From positions 1 to 29,527 of the forward strand of contig JBBSQC010000045.1 of NCBI GenBank assembly GCA_038258215.1: a stretch of DNA of 29,527 bases, written 5' to 3'. The notes under the pieces are model-generated. The model searched no databases. It had not been told where the DNA came from and saw only the letters and a program-made list of their open reading frames with translations. Of the stretch, positions 1 through 7,639 are shown in pieces (the stretch's first letter is position 1; the number at the start of each line of letters is the position of its first letter). Source of the DNA: Fodinibacter sp038258215. Lineage in GTDB: Bacteria > Actinomycetota > Actinomycetes > Actinomycetales > Dermatophilaceae. The position numbers were made by a program, and so were the translations under genes.

Positions 1-1289
1 ACCTCGACGACCTTCTCGGGCGTCATGTCGAGCTCCTTGGCGAGCTCCTCCGGGGTGGGCTCACGCCCGAGGTCCTGCAGCATCTGGCGCTGCACGCGGG
101 CCAGCTTGTTGATGACCTCGACCATGTGCACCGGGATCCGGATGGTGCGGGCCTGGTCGGCCATGGCGCGGGTGATCGCCTGACGGATCCACCACGTCGC
201 GTACGTGGAGAACTTGTAGCCCTTGGTGTAGTCGAACTTCTCGACCGCACGGATCAGGCCGAGGTTGCCCTCCTGGATCAGGTCGAGGAAGAGCATGCCG
301 CGCCCGGTGTAACGCTTGGCGAGGCTGACCACGAGGCGGAGGTTGGCCTCCAGGAGGTGGTTCTTGGCCTTCTTGCCGTCCTGGGCGATCCACCAGAGCT
401 CGCGCTTGAGCTTCATGTCGACCTTGTCACCAGAGTTGAGCTTCTCCTCGGAGAAGAGTCCGGCCTCGATCCGCTTGGCGAGCTCGACCTCCTGCTCGGC
501 GTTGAGCAGGGCGACCTTGCCGATCTGCTTCAGGTAGTCCTTGACGGGGTCGGCGGTGGCACCGGCCGTGACCACCTGCTGCGCAGGGGCGTCATCCTCG
601 TCGTCGTCGCGGATGACGAATCCCGCGGACTCGCCGGTCTGGGGCGTCTTGGCCCGAGCTCCCTCGTCCGGGGTCGCATCGGTGGCGTCGGCGTCCTCGG
701 CGTCCTCGGGGGTCTCCTCGGACTCCTCCACCTCCGGGGTCGCCTTCGCGGCGGTCTTCTTGGCCGCGGTCCGGCGCGACGCGGTCTTCTTCGCCGGCGT
801 GGCCTCCGTCGACGCGGCAGCCGCCGCCGCCCGGGTGGTCGTGGCCTTCGCGGTCTTGGATGCCGCGCTCTTGGTCGCAGCGGTCTTGGTCGCTGCCGTC
901 TTGGATGCTGCTGTCTTGGATGCTGCCGTCTTCGTCGCCGACGCCCTGGGCGTGGAGGACGTGGCGGCCGCCGGCTTCGTCTCGCCGGTCGATGCCTTCT
1001 TCGTCGTCGTCGACCTGGCCGCGGCCTTCTTGGTCGTCCTGGTCTCGGCGGCGGCGACCCCGCTCGACGTGGTGTCCATCGACACCGTGATGTCCTGCTC
1101 CTGCAGGGCGCGCAGCACCACTCGCCCCCGGGAAGGCGTGACGTCTGCGGACCGCAGTGCCTCGGCGACCTCCTGGCCGGTCACCGAGCCGGTGGTCCGA
1201 CCCTTGCGCACGAGGGACTGCAGAGCCGTGTGGGTGAACTCCTTGGGGAGTGCGCGGGGGGTGGACGCATTCGGGGACACAGGCGACAC
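1..1289 (-). CDS. sigA: Primary RNA polymerase sigma factor (SigA/HrdB type), 3' end outside window
   Basis: This is the principal sigma-70 factor that directs core RNA polymerase to housekeeping promoters. The visible 429 residues start at a GTG (1289-1287) preceded by GAAAGG at good spacing. A short helical N-terminal domain is followed by a Lys/Thr/Ala-rich linker (KTAAS/T pentapeptides, about residues 115-150) and an acidic stretch, as in Streptomyces HrdB. Region 1.2 (DPVKDYLKQIGKVALL) lies near residues 243-275. Regions 2.1-2.4 lie near residues 310-395 and include NLRLVVSLAKRYTGRG, DLIQEGNLGLIRAVEKFDY and the promoter-melting segment YKFSTYATWWIRQAITRA. The reading frame is still open in region 3 (TPEELAKELDMTPEKVVEV) at the window edge, so region 4 is not seen. 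A perfect TATAAT lies about 140 bases upstream. Confidence 0.97.
   Translation of the reverse strand, partial: MSPVSPNASTPRALPKEFTHTALQSLVRKGRTTGSVTGQEVAEALRSADVTPSRGRVVLRALQEQDITVSMDTTSSGVAAAETRTTKKAAARSTTTKKASTGETKPAAATSSTPRASATKTAASKTAASKTAATKTAATKSAASKTAKATTTRAAAAAASTEATPAKKTASRRTAAKKTAAKATPEVEESEETPEDAEDADATDATPDEGARAKTPQTGESAGFVIRDDDEDDAPAQQVVTAGATADPVKDYLKQIGKVALLNAEQEVELAKRIEAGLFSEEKLNSGDKVDMKLKRELWWIAQDGKKAKNHLLEANLRLVVSLAKRYTGRGMLFLDLIQEGNLGLIRAVEKFDYTKGYKFSTYATWWIRQAITRAMADQARTIRIPVHMVEVINKLARVQRQMLQDLGREPTPEELAKELDMTPEKVVE
850..939 (-). repeat. Six tandem 15-bp repeats inside sigA
   Basis: Six consecutive imperfect 15-base units (for example gccgtcttggatgct on the plus strand) encode KTAAS/KTAAT pentapeptides in the sigma-factor N-terminal linker. 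Unit loss or gain would stay in frame. Such basic low-complexity linkers are typical of actinobacterial HrdB/SigA proteins. Confidence 0.85.
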
Positions 1290-1426
1290 CGACTACCTTT
1301 CGTCGCGGATGGCCGGGCCGGGCGCGATGACTCGCGAGCTGGCGACGGCGATTGGGGTCCTGTGCGACACCTGGTCGGGAAGCCCGGTACGGGTTTGGCC
1401 GGCCCCTGACCGTGGTGCGCCCTACC

Positions 1427-1432
1427 ATTATA
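1427..1432 (-). promoter_or_regulatory. -10 element (TATAAT) upstream of sigA
   Basis: A perfect TATAAT on the minus strand lies about 140 bases before the sigA start codon, in the sigA-usp gap. No clear TTGACA is visible at 16-18 bases upstream. The predicted transcript start would be near 1420, giving a 5' leader of about 130 bases. Confidence 0.6.
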
Positions 1433-1514
1433 GGTCGACCGAGCACCGGGAGACACATCCGCCCGGCCGCGAGGCGAGGCGGGGTCGCGCCGCGCGGGCC
1501 GACCGGGAGGTGGC

Positions 1515-1910
1515 TCAGGCCTTGACCGCGAGCACTGCGCACGGGGCGTCGAGCAGGATCCGTTGGGCGTTGGACCCGAGGATGAGCTTTCCCACCGGCG
1601 TACGCCGACGGAGTCCGATGACGATGAGGTCGGCGTCGGTCTCGTTCGCGGCCGCGATGAGGTCCTCGGCCGGCTCGTTGCCGCGCACCAGCTGGCGGAC
1701 CTCCAGGTCCAGACCCTCGTGTCCGAGCTCGTCACCGAAGCGTTGCAGCTCGGCCTCGGCGGCCTTGGTGGTCTCGTCGTCGAAGTCGCGGCCACCGCGG
1801 TTGGAGTTGATGACGACGAGGTTCGTCTGACGTGTCCTCGCTTCCTCGACCGCTCTGGTCAGTGCGGCTCGGCCCTCCTTGGTGGGGACGAATCCAACGA
1901 CGATGGTCAC
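1515..1910 (-). CDS. Universal stress protein, UspA family
   Basis: This is a single-domain UspA-like protein of 131 residues, a cytoplasmic alpha/beta fold that usually binds ATP or AMP and dimerises. The start is GTG at 1910, chosen because GGAGG sits five bases upstream and the protein begins directly with the first beta strand (VTIVVGF). The frame is open further upstream, but that part overlaps metX antisense sequence and looks non-coding. Family features are the N-terminal strand VVGFVPTKEGRAAL, the central DLIVIGLRRR, and the C-terminal GKLILGSNAQRILLDAPCAVLAV. In the G-2x-G-9x-G(S/T) nucleotide motif the second glycine appears to be arginine (GLRR), so ATP binding is less certain. It lies between metX and sigA on the same strand. 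Confidence 0.9.
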   Translation of the reverse strand: MTIVVGFVPTKEGRAALTRAVEEARTRQTNLVVINSNRGGRDFDDETTKAAEAELQRFGDELGHEGLDLEVRQLVRGNEPAEDLIAAANETDADLIVIGLRRRTPVGKLILGSNAQRILLDAPCAVLAVKA

Positions 1911-1949
1911 GGTGACCTCCTGGGCTATGGCAGTGGGAACTTCGCTTGG

Positions 1950-1955
1950 ACCGTA
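1950..1955 (-). promoter_or_regulatory. Possible -10 element for the universal stress gene
   Basis: TACGGT fits the actinobacterial TANNNT pattern and lies 39 bases before the GTG start, in the short gap after metX. No -35 is evident. Read-through from metX is the alternative. Confidence 0.3.
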
Positions 1956-1969
1956 TCGCAGACGCGCGC

Positions 1970-3100
1970 TCACGCGCTGTGCAGCGCCGCCGCGATCACC
2001 GCGCCGACGTGTTCGGTCTCGACGAGGAACCCGTCGTGACCGTGACGCGACTCGATGACCGACAGGGTCGATCCCGGTCGTGCTGCGGCGAGCTCCTCGG
2101 AGAGTCGCAGCGGGTAGAGCCGGTCGGTCGTGACCCCGGCGACGTGCAGCTCCCCCTGAAAGGCGCGCAGGGCCTGGCCGAGATCGCCTCTCCCGCGGGC
2201 CACGTCGTGGCTGTTCATCGCCTCGGTCAGCACGAGGTAGCTGTTGGGGTCGAAGCGTCGGGCCAGCTTGGTGGAGTGGTGGTCGAGGTAGCTCTCCACG
2301 TCGAAGCGGCCCCCGCCCCCCAGGGGGTCCTCGCCCGGGCGGGCCCGCCGGCCGAACCGCTCGTCGAGCTCGGCCTCGTGTCGGTAGGTGGTGTGGGCGA
2401 TCCGCCGCGCGATGCCCATCCCGGCCACGGGCCCTTCCCCCACGTCGTAGTAGTCGCCGCCTGCGTACGCGGGGTCGTTGCGGATGGCGAGGAGCTGTGG
2501 CTGGCACCACGCGACCTGGTCAGCAGTGGCGTAGGGGGTCGAGGCGATGACCAGGGCTCGGTCGACGCGGTCGGGCTGGGAGGCCGCCCACTCGAGGGCG
2601 CGCATCCCGCCCATCGACCCCCCGAGCACCGCGTGCCACCGGGTGACACCGAGGAGGTCCGCCAGCAGGGCCTCGACCGCGACCTGGTCGCGAATCGTCA
2701 CGTAGGGGAAGGACCCTCCCCAGGGTCGGCCCGAGGGACCCGGTGAGGACGGACCGGTGGTGCCCTGGCACCCGCCGAGGACGTTGGTGGCCACGACGAA
2801 GAGCCGGTCGGAGTCCAGGGGCGCGCCCGGACCGATCAGGCCGGGCCACCACCCGGGTGAGGGGTGGCCGGGGCCGCTGGGACCCACGACATGGGCGTCG
2901 CCGGTGAGGGCGTGCTCCACGAGGACGGCGTTGTCGCCGGACGGCGAGAGCCTCCCCCACGTCTCGTAGGCCACCCGCACCTCCGGAAGCGCGCCACCAC
3001 GCTCGAGGGAGAGGGGCCCGAGGTCGGCGAACTGTCGACGACCCACGGGGTCGCCGGGTCGCCACACCGCACCGGTGGACTTCGTCGGGGTGGCCGTCAT
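1970..3100 (-). CDS. metX: Homoserine O-acetyltransferase
   Basis: MetX transfers an acetyl group from acetyl-CoA to L-homoserine, giving O-acetylhomoserine, the first committed step of methionine synthesis by direct sulfhydrylation. The 376-residue protein is a typical length. It has the alpha/beta-hydrolase fold with nucleophile Ser162 in GGSMGG (160-165), a likely Asp326 (TTDRLYPL) and His355 (HGHDGF). The N-terminal VAYETWGRL and the ALTGDAHV motif are characteristic of the family. The ATG at 3100 is chosen because GAGGAG lies eight bases upstream. The frame continues further upstream only through the SAM-IV aptamer, which is not translated. The partner enzyme, metY, is about 13 kb away on the same strand with its own copy of the riboswitch. 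Confidence 0.96.
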   Translation of the reverse strand: MTATPTKSTGAVWRPGDPVGRRQFADLGPLSLERGGALPEVRVAYETWGRLSPSGDNAVLVEHALTGDAHVVGPSGPGHPSPGWWPGLIGPGAPLDSDRLFVVATNVLGGCQGTTGPSSPGPSGRPWGGSFPYVTIRDQVAVEALLADLLGVTRWHAVLGGSMGGMRALEWAASQPDRVDRALVIASTPYATADQVAWCQPQLLAIRNDPAYAGGDYYDVGEGPVAGMGIARRIAHTTYRHEAELDERFGRRARPGEDPLGGGGRFDVESYLDHHSTKLARRFDPNSYLVLTEAMNSHDVARGRGDLGQALRAFQGELHVAGVTTDRLYPLRLSEELAAARPGSTLSVIESRHGHDGFLVETEHVGAVIAAALHSA

Positions 3101-3111
3101 GACCGGGACTC

Positions 3112-3226
3112 CTCGGACTCGCGCTTGCCGCTCCGGGTCGGGAACGACCGTGTCATCACCCGGGGCACCCCACCGCGAGGAGGGTTGCCGCCCAGCAAAC
3201 CGGGGTTTGGCGCTGGGACTCGTGAC
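3112..3226 (-). ncRNA. SAM-IV riboswitch upstream of metX
   Basis: The minus strand carries the SAM-IV aptamer core: GTCACGAG, CCAGCGCCAAACCCCGG, TTTGCTGGGCGGCAACCCTC, GCGGTGGGGTGCCCCGGGTG, ATGAC (closing P1 with GTCA) and the 3' element GCGGCAAGCGCGAGTC. This matches, segment by segment, the mycobacterial SAM-IV sequence as I remember it and the second copy in this window at 17457-17571. The aptamer ends only about two bases before the metX Shine-Dalgarno sequence (3114-3109), so ligand binding could directly hide or expose the ribosome site. SAM binding should lower metX expression. Confidence 0.93.
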
Positions 3227-3237
3227 GTGTCGCTTCA

Positions 3238-3243
3238 ATGCTA
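3238..3243 (-). promoter_or_regulatory. -10 element for the metX SAM-IV leader
   Basis: TAGCAT (TANNNT) on the minus strand places transcription start around 3231, about five bases before the aptamer's GTCACGAG. The metY copy shows the same arrangement. Confidence 0.5.
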
Positions 3244-3286
3244 GCCCCGCCGGTGGCCCCTCCCACCTCCATCCCGAAGGGCGGTC

Positions 3287-4468
3287 TCAACCGGCCAGCC
3301 CCATCTCCCCCGGCCGACGGCCGTCGGGTCGCGACCCGACGCGCACACCCTGGTCGATGGTCCGGCGGAGGAGCAGGGCGAGGCGGTAGTCGGGCCGGAG
3401 CCGAACCCCTCGCTCGATCGCCGCTCGGGCCACCGCCCCGTCCCCGTCCGCCCAGCAGACCGCGGCGGTGAGGGTGCACAGGGCGGCCGCCTCGTCGGGG
3501 TTGGCGTCGGTCACGCTCCGGCACAGGCGCAAGAGCCGCTGATGGAGGTCCTCGCGCTCGCCGGTGCGCCGCAGGCCCTCGGACGGGCCGCTCGGGCGGT
3601 GGCGGAGAGGGCCGGCCGCGGGCTCGCGGTCGAACCCGGCGCCCATGTCCGCCCACCGGGGCATGGTGCGGCGGAGCCGACCCACGACGTGGGCGTCGAG
3701 GAGCTCGACCGGCAGGAGACCGGGGGCCAGCCAGCTGATCACCCCGTCACGCCAGGGGACGTCGGACAGCCCCGTGGCCAGGTCGGCGACCACGTCGGGC
3801 GCGAGCGCCGGCATCGCGCGGTCGAACCCGAGCCCGAGGTGCGCAGGGTCAGGCGGCGGCGCCGGCTCACGGAGCAGCAGGCACCAGGCGCGCGCCGAGC
3901 GCCGCCGCCGGTCGGTGACCCGACCGGGCCGGGTCAACCTTCGCGCAACTGCGTCGGCCACCCCCTGCGAGTCGCCCGGGTCGGCCTCCACGAGTGCGTC
4001 GACCTCATGGCGGTCGGTCAGGGGTGATCTCCCCCGGAGCACGAACTCCGCCACCGCGGGCACGGCCTCGGGGCCGGGCACCGCCGTGCCCTCTGCCGGG
4101 CAGCAGTCATCGACGCACACGGGCGAGTAGCGGCGCCCCTCGCGCACCACCTGGACGTCGAGCACCTCGACGCCGCAGGACTCCAGGCCCTCCACGACGG
4201 CCAGGAGCAGCGGCATGCTGGCGTGCTCGACCTCCTCGAAGCCGACGACGATGGCCGACCCTGCCCCTTCCCGGAGCACGGGCCCGACCAAGGAGGAGGA
4301 GACCTCGGCGACGCACTGCTCCGGAGGCAGGTCCGATCGGAGCACCAGGGCGATCTCCCGCTCGTGCATCGAGACGACGACCACGCTGTCGCGAGGGTGG
4401 TAGCCGAGCTGGTAGGGCAGGACCGCGAGCACGTCGTCCGGGCCGCGGAGGGTGATGTCTGCTGTCAT
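3287..4468 (-). CDS. DUF4192 family protein
   Basis: This 393-residue protein of unknown function belongs to the DUF4192 family, which is almost confined to Actinobacteria and often found near the primary sigma gene. The family signature is at the N-terminus: GPDDVLAVLPYQLGYHPRDS followed by the strands VVVVSMHEREIALVLRSDL. The C-terminal part (about 300-380) is helical and contains a TPR-like alanine-rich segment (AALCTLTAAVCWADGDGAVARAAIERG). There is no signal peptide or membrane segment, so it is probably cytoplasmic. The ATG at 4468 begins exactly at the conserved N-terminus; no strong Shine-Dalgarno sequence is visible. The gene ends 61 bases upstream of the metX riboswitch and has the same orientation. 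Confidence 0.88.
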   Translation of the reverse strand: MTADITLRGPDDVLAVLPYQLGYHPRDSVVVVSMHEREIALVLRSDLPPEQCVAEVSSSLVGPVLREGAGSAIVVGFEEVEHASMPLLLAVVEGLESCGVEVLDVQVVREGRRYSPVCVDDCCPAEGTAVPGPEAVPAVAEFVLRGRSPLTDRHEVDALVEADPGDSQGVADAVARRLTRPGRVTDRRRRSARAWCLLLREPAPPPDPAHLGLGFDRAMPALAPDVVADLATGLSDVPWRDGVISWLAPGLLPVELLDAHVVGRLRRTMPRWADMGAGFDREPAAGPLRHRPSGPSEGLRRTGEREDLHQRLLRLCRSVTDANPDEAAALCTLTAAVCWADGDGAVARAAIERGVRLRPDYRLALLLRRTIDQGVRVGSRPDGRRPGEMGLAG

Positions 4469-4574
4469 GCGCCCACGGTGGTCGATCCCGGCACCAATCC
4501 ACCCAGCCGTGCGGAATCTGTGGATGACGGACGACGCCTCACCCTCCCTGTGGACGAACGGAGGGCGGGTGTGC

Positions 4575-4982
4575 TCAGCCGACGACGTCGCCCCGCACGG
4601 TCTGGGACCCGTGACCGGTCGAGGCCGGAGGCGGCCCCGCCGCGGCGTCGCGAGCCCGCTCCCAGGCGATGAAGTCCTCGGTCTCGGTCACCAGCCGAGC
4701 CGCCACCCAGCTCAGGACGACAGCGTCGTCGAGAAGCCCGAAGACTCCGAGCAGCGCTTCGGGAACGAAGTCGACCGGCGAGATGATGTAGCCCACGGCG
4801 GCGACGGCGAGCAACAGCCGGGCCATCGAGGTGCCGGGGTACTCCCCACGCGCGGTGGCACCGAACAGGCGCGGCACGGCGCCCAGGCGCTGACCGAGGC
4901 TGGGGCCCCCGGGGCGGAGGGCGACGCGGACCGCCCGGAACAACGCTCCGAACGACATGAGACGCGGTGCTGAGGCAGCCAT
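4575..4982 (-). CDS. DUF1232 (YkvA-type) membrane protein
   Basis: This 135-residue protein carries the DUF1232 signature near residues 75-110: YIISPVDFVPEALLGVFGLLDDAVVLSWVA, a hydrophobic hairpin with the conserved SP-D-P and LDD residues. It is expected in the cytoplasmic membrane; its function is not known. The start is ATG 4982 (MAASAPRLM), with a strong GGAGG four to five bases upstream. An in-frame start 36 bases further upstream lacks this support and would translate through the Shine-Dalgarno sequence. It lies 114 bases after the EcsC gene and 106 bases before DUF4192 on the same strand. Confidence 0.88.
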   Translation of the reverse strand: MAASAPRLMSFGALFRAVRVALRPGGPSLGQRLGAVPRLFGATARGEYPGTSMARLLLAVAAVGYIISPVDFVPEALLGVFGLLDDAVVLSWVAARLVTETEDFIAWERARDAAAGPPPASTGHGSQTVRGDVVG

Positions 4983-5096
4983 GGGTCCTCCTGGGGGTCG
5001 AGGGCGCCGGATGGGCACCTCTGGTGTGTCGACGACACGAGTCTCAACGACTGACGAGACCCCGAGGATTCCCGGTCCCCGTCTGCGTCCTCGTGC

Positions 5097-5870
5097 TCAG
5101 CGCGCGGACGGCGGGAACTCCCGGCGCGCGTTCGTGGCCACCCGGTGCAGCATCCAGGCATCCACGGCGCCCCCGATGAGCCCGCCGATCACCGGCACGG
5201 CCCTCCCGAAGCGGGTGAAGGTGTTCTTCCCCACCGAGGCGAGGAGCCGGAACCCGACACCCTTCCGCACGACCATCGCGGCCGGGCCTGGCAGTCGCTG
5301 GGCTGCGAGGTTGGTGATGCCGCCCGCGGGCGCTGCCGCGCCGGCCTTGGCGAGCAGGTCGTCGGCGTCGGCTCCGACCAGCGTGAGCAGCACGGCGGAG
5401 CGGATCTGCTGCTGGTCGATGTCGTAGCCACGGAGCCGGGCGACGGCGGCCGTCATCCGGGTGGCGAGCACGTAGAAGGACAGGACGTTGATCGGCAGCG
5501 CCACGGGCAGGGTGACGAAGCCACCCAGGCTGGTGACGAACCCCTCGGCTCCGCCCATGAGGACGTGGGTGCGGATCACGGAGGCGACGGCCGCCTCGCG
5601 GTCCCCGTCGCTGGATCGCAGCGCGGAGTCGGCGACGTCGGCGGCCGAGTCGAACCAGCCCTTGCCGTCGACCCCGACGTCCAGGACGTGCTCGACGACG
5701 CGGACCGCCTGGTTCCCGAGCATCCCGGAGTCCTCGGGCCCCTCGCTCGCCCGGTCGAGGGCGCTCCGCACGTCCTTGACCATGTCGATGGTCCGCTCGC
5801 TCTCGTCGCCTCGTGAAGTCACCGGCTCATCGTGCCATGCACGCACCCCGGCTCGGAGGATGCGTACCAC
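5097..5870 (-). CDS. EcsC family protein
   Basis: This protein of up to 257 residues resembles the EcsC family, named after the Bacillus subtilis ABC-transporter-associated protein; its biochemical role is unknown. Recognisable parts are the amphipathic segment GGFVTSLGGF/VTLPVALPINVLSFYVLATRMTAAVARLRGYD and the C-terminal glycine-rich hydrophobic stretch RAVPVIGGLIGGAVDAWMLHRVA, both of which could associate with membrane. The start is uncertain. GTG 5870 has GGAGG four bases upstream and gives the longest product. GTG 5822 and ATG 5783 are alternatives that would remove a basic, poorly conserved-looking N-terminus. It is divergent from the polymerase-like gene, with under 50 bases between them if the long start is right. 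Confidence 0.82.
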   Translation of the reverse strand: MVRILRAGVRAWHDEPVTSRGDESERTIDMVKDVRSALDRASEGPEDSGMLGNQAVRVVEHVLDVGVDGKGWFDSAADVADSALRSSDGDREAAVASVIRTHVLMGGAEGFVTSLGGFVTLPVALPINVLSFYVLATRMTAAVARLRGYDIDQQQIRSAVLLTLVGADADDLLAKAGAAAPAGGITNLAAQRLPGPAAMVVRKGVGFRLLASVGKNTFTRFGRAVPVIGGLIGGAVDAWMLHRVATNARREFPPSAR

Positions 5871-5904
5871 TGAGCCTCCGAACTGCGGCGACGGTGGCCG
5901 GCCC

Positions 5905-5910
5905 TAGGGT
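5905..5910 (+). promoter_or_regulatory. -10 element giving a leaderless transcript of the polymerase-like gene
   Basis: TAGGGT lies seven bases before the ATG at 5918 and no Shine-Dalgarno sequence is present. This spacing puts the transcription start at or within a base of the ATG. The same hexamer is used before the 19946 and rocD genes. Confidence 0.5.
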
Positions 5911-5917
5911 CGAGCCC

Positions 5918-7618
5918 ATGCTCCCCGGTGACCTCGCGGCCCTCGTCGTCGGTCCACCCGGCGGTGTGACGCGCCAGGCGGCACTGCTGCACGACGGCCA
6001 CTGCCGGGTCGGGCCGCTGGCCGAGATCGTCGCGGAGGCCGGGGCGCTGGAGCGCTCGGCACACCCGCGGTGGGTGTGGTGGTCCGCGGAGTCCGGGGCC
6101 GCCCCCCTCGTCGCCGCCGGGGTGCCGGTCTCCCGCGCCTGGGACGTCGCGGAGGCCCACCGGCTCCTCCACGGAGGGTGGGCCGCGGCGCCGGGGGTGT
6201 GCTGGGCCGCCGTGCACGGCATCCCCCTGGAGACGGTGCCGGCCGCGCCCACTGACGACCTGTTCGAGTTCGTCTCCGCGGGCGCCGGGCCCGCACCGGA
6301 TGAGCTCGTCGACGCCATGGGTCACCTGCGTGGGGACAGCGAGCGGTGGCTCGCGGATGCCGCCCACCTGCCTGCCTGGGCCGGCGCCGTGCTGGAGACC
6401 GCGCGCCTCCAGCACGACGCCTGCGAGCGCACGGGGAGCCGGTTGGTGGCGACGGCCTACTCGGAGTCGGCTGCGGCGCTGCTCTGCCTCGAGCTGAGGC
6501 GGGACGGCCTGCCGATCGACCGGGCCCGCACCGAGGAGCTGCTCCTCGCCGCGACCGGCCCCCGCACCACCGGTGACGTGGAGGAGCGCGCGGCCCGGCG
6601 GGTCCGAGACGCCGAGGTGCTCAAGCTCGTCCCGGGTCGGGAGTCCACCGACCTGCGCAACCCGGCCCAGGTGCGTGACCTCCTGGCGGCGGTCGGGGTC
6701 GACGTGCCCAACACCCGCAAGTGGGTGCTCGAGCCGTTCCGCGGCGTGCACCCCGTGGTGGGCGCCCTGCTCACCTGGCGGCGCGACGAGCGGATCGCCA
6801 CGACCTACGGCTACCGCTGGCTCGACACCCACGTCGGCCCCGACGACCGGCTTCGCGGCCGGTGGACCGCCTGCGACGGCGCCGCGGGGCGGATGACCGC
6901 CGAGAACGGCCTGCACAACCTCCCCACGTCGCTGCGGCCGGGCGTCGCCGCCCACCCGGGTCACGTCTTCGTCCGCGCGGACCTCGGACAGATCGAGCCC
7001 AGAGTGCTCGCGGTGGTGTCGGGCGACCCGGCGTTCGCGGCGGCCACCCGGGATGACGACCTCTACGCCCCGGTCGCGCGACGGCTCGGGGTGGAGCGGC
7101 CGGTGGCCAAGATCGCGGTGCTCGCCGCCATGTACGGCCAGCGCAGCGGCGCAGCAGGTGAGGCCCTGGAGGGTCTGGAGCGGGCCTACCCGGTGGCGAT
7201 GGGGCTGCTGGACCGGGCGTATGCCGCCGGGCGGGCCGGTCAGCCGCTGCGCACGTTCGGAGGTCGGTTGGTGCCCACGGGCCGGTTCCTCACCAGCAGC
7301 CCGGTCGGCAGCGACCCGACCCTGGACGCCGCGCGGGGGCGGTTCGCGCGCAACGCGATCATCCAGGGGGCGGCCGCCGAGCTGTTCAAGGCGTGGGTGG
7401 CGACGGTGCGAGCGACCACGGCCGACCTCGGCGCGCAGGTGGTGCTGTGCCTGCACGACGAGCTGCTCCTCCACGTGCCCACGGACGCCGCGGACGAGGC
7501 CGCCGCCCGGGTCGACCAGTGCCTGCAGGACGCCTCGCGGAGGTGGTCGGCTCGGGCCCCGGTGCGGTTCGTCGCCGACACCAGCATCATCGCGCGGTGG
7601 TCGGAGGCCAAGGACTGA
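5918..7618 (+). CDS. Family A DNA polymerase-like protein (3'-5' exonuclease-like/polymerase, no 5' nuclease)
   Basis: This 566-residue protein matches the Klenow-like part of DNA polymerase I and lacks the 5'-3' nuclease domain. It is the type annotated in actinobacteria as bifunctional 3'-5' exonuclease/DNA polymerase, distinct from the main PolA. Motif A is DLGQIEPR (355-362), against the usual DYSQIELR. Motif B keeps R394, K398 and Y406-G407, but the position equivalent to E. coli Phe762 is Leu402. Motif C is HDE (513-515). The template/primer segment GAAGRMTAENGLHNLP (322-337) corresponds to the TGRLSS...NLQNIP region. The N-terminal 170 residues hold at most a remnant of the exonuclease fold (WDVAEAHRLL, 75-84). 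ATG 5918 is preceded by a leaderless-type -10; upstream in-frame starts overlap the EcsC promoter region. A role in repair synthesis is inference. Confidence 0.93.
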   Translation: MLPGDLAALVVGPPGGVTRQAALLHDGHCRVGPLAEIVAEAGALERSAHPRWVWWSAESGAAPLVAAGVPVSRAWDVAEAHRLLHGGWAAAPGVCWAAVHGIPLETVPAAPTDDLFEFVSAGAGPAPDELVDAMGHLRGDSERWLADAAHLPAWAGAVLETARLQHDACERTGSRLVATAYSESAAALLCLELRRDGLPIDRARTEELLLAATGPRTTGDVEERAARRVRDAEVLKLVPGRESTDLRNPAQVRDLLAAVGVDVPNTRKWVLEPFRGVHPVVGALLTWRRDERIATTYGYRWLDTHVGPDDRLRGRWTACDGAAGRMTAENGLHNLPTSLRPGVAAHPGHVFVRADLGQIEPRVLAVVSGDPAFAAATRDDDLYAPVARRLGVERPVAKIAVLAAMYGQRSGAAGEALEGLERAYPVAMGLLDRAYAAGRAGQPLRTFGGRLVPTGRFLTSSPVGSDPTLDAARGRFARNAIIQGAAAELFKAWVATVRATTADLGAQVVLCLHDELLLHVPTDAADEAAARVDQCLQDASRRWSARAPVRFVADTSIIARWSEAKD

Positions 7619-7639
7619 AGCCCGTCGCCACCCAGTGGC

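Noticed and set aside
126..1409. Long plus-strand frames opposite sigA
   Set aside because: Low-complexity translation opposite a certain sigma factor; no start signals or family resemblance.
3101..3238. A 46-residue N-terminal extension of MetX
   Set aside because: The stretch is the SAM-IV aptamer; the ribosome site and conserved N-terminus support ATG 3100.
4469..4574. Small gene in the gap between DUF4192 and DUF1232
   Set aside because: Only short shadow frames are present. The gap holds DnaA-box-like TGTGGATGA and TGTGGACGA but no start with a ribosome site.
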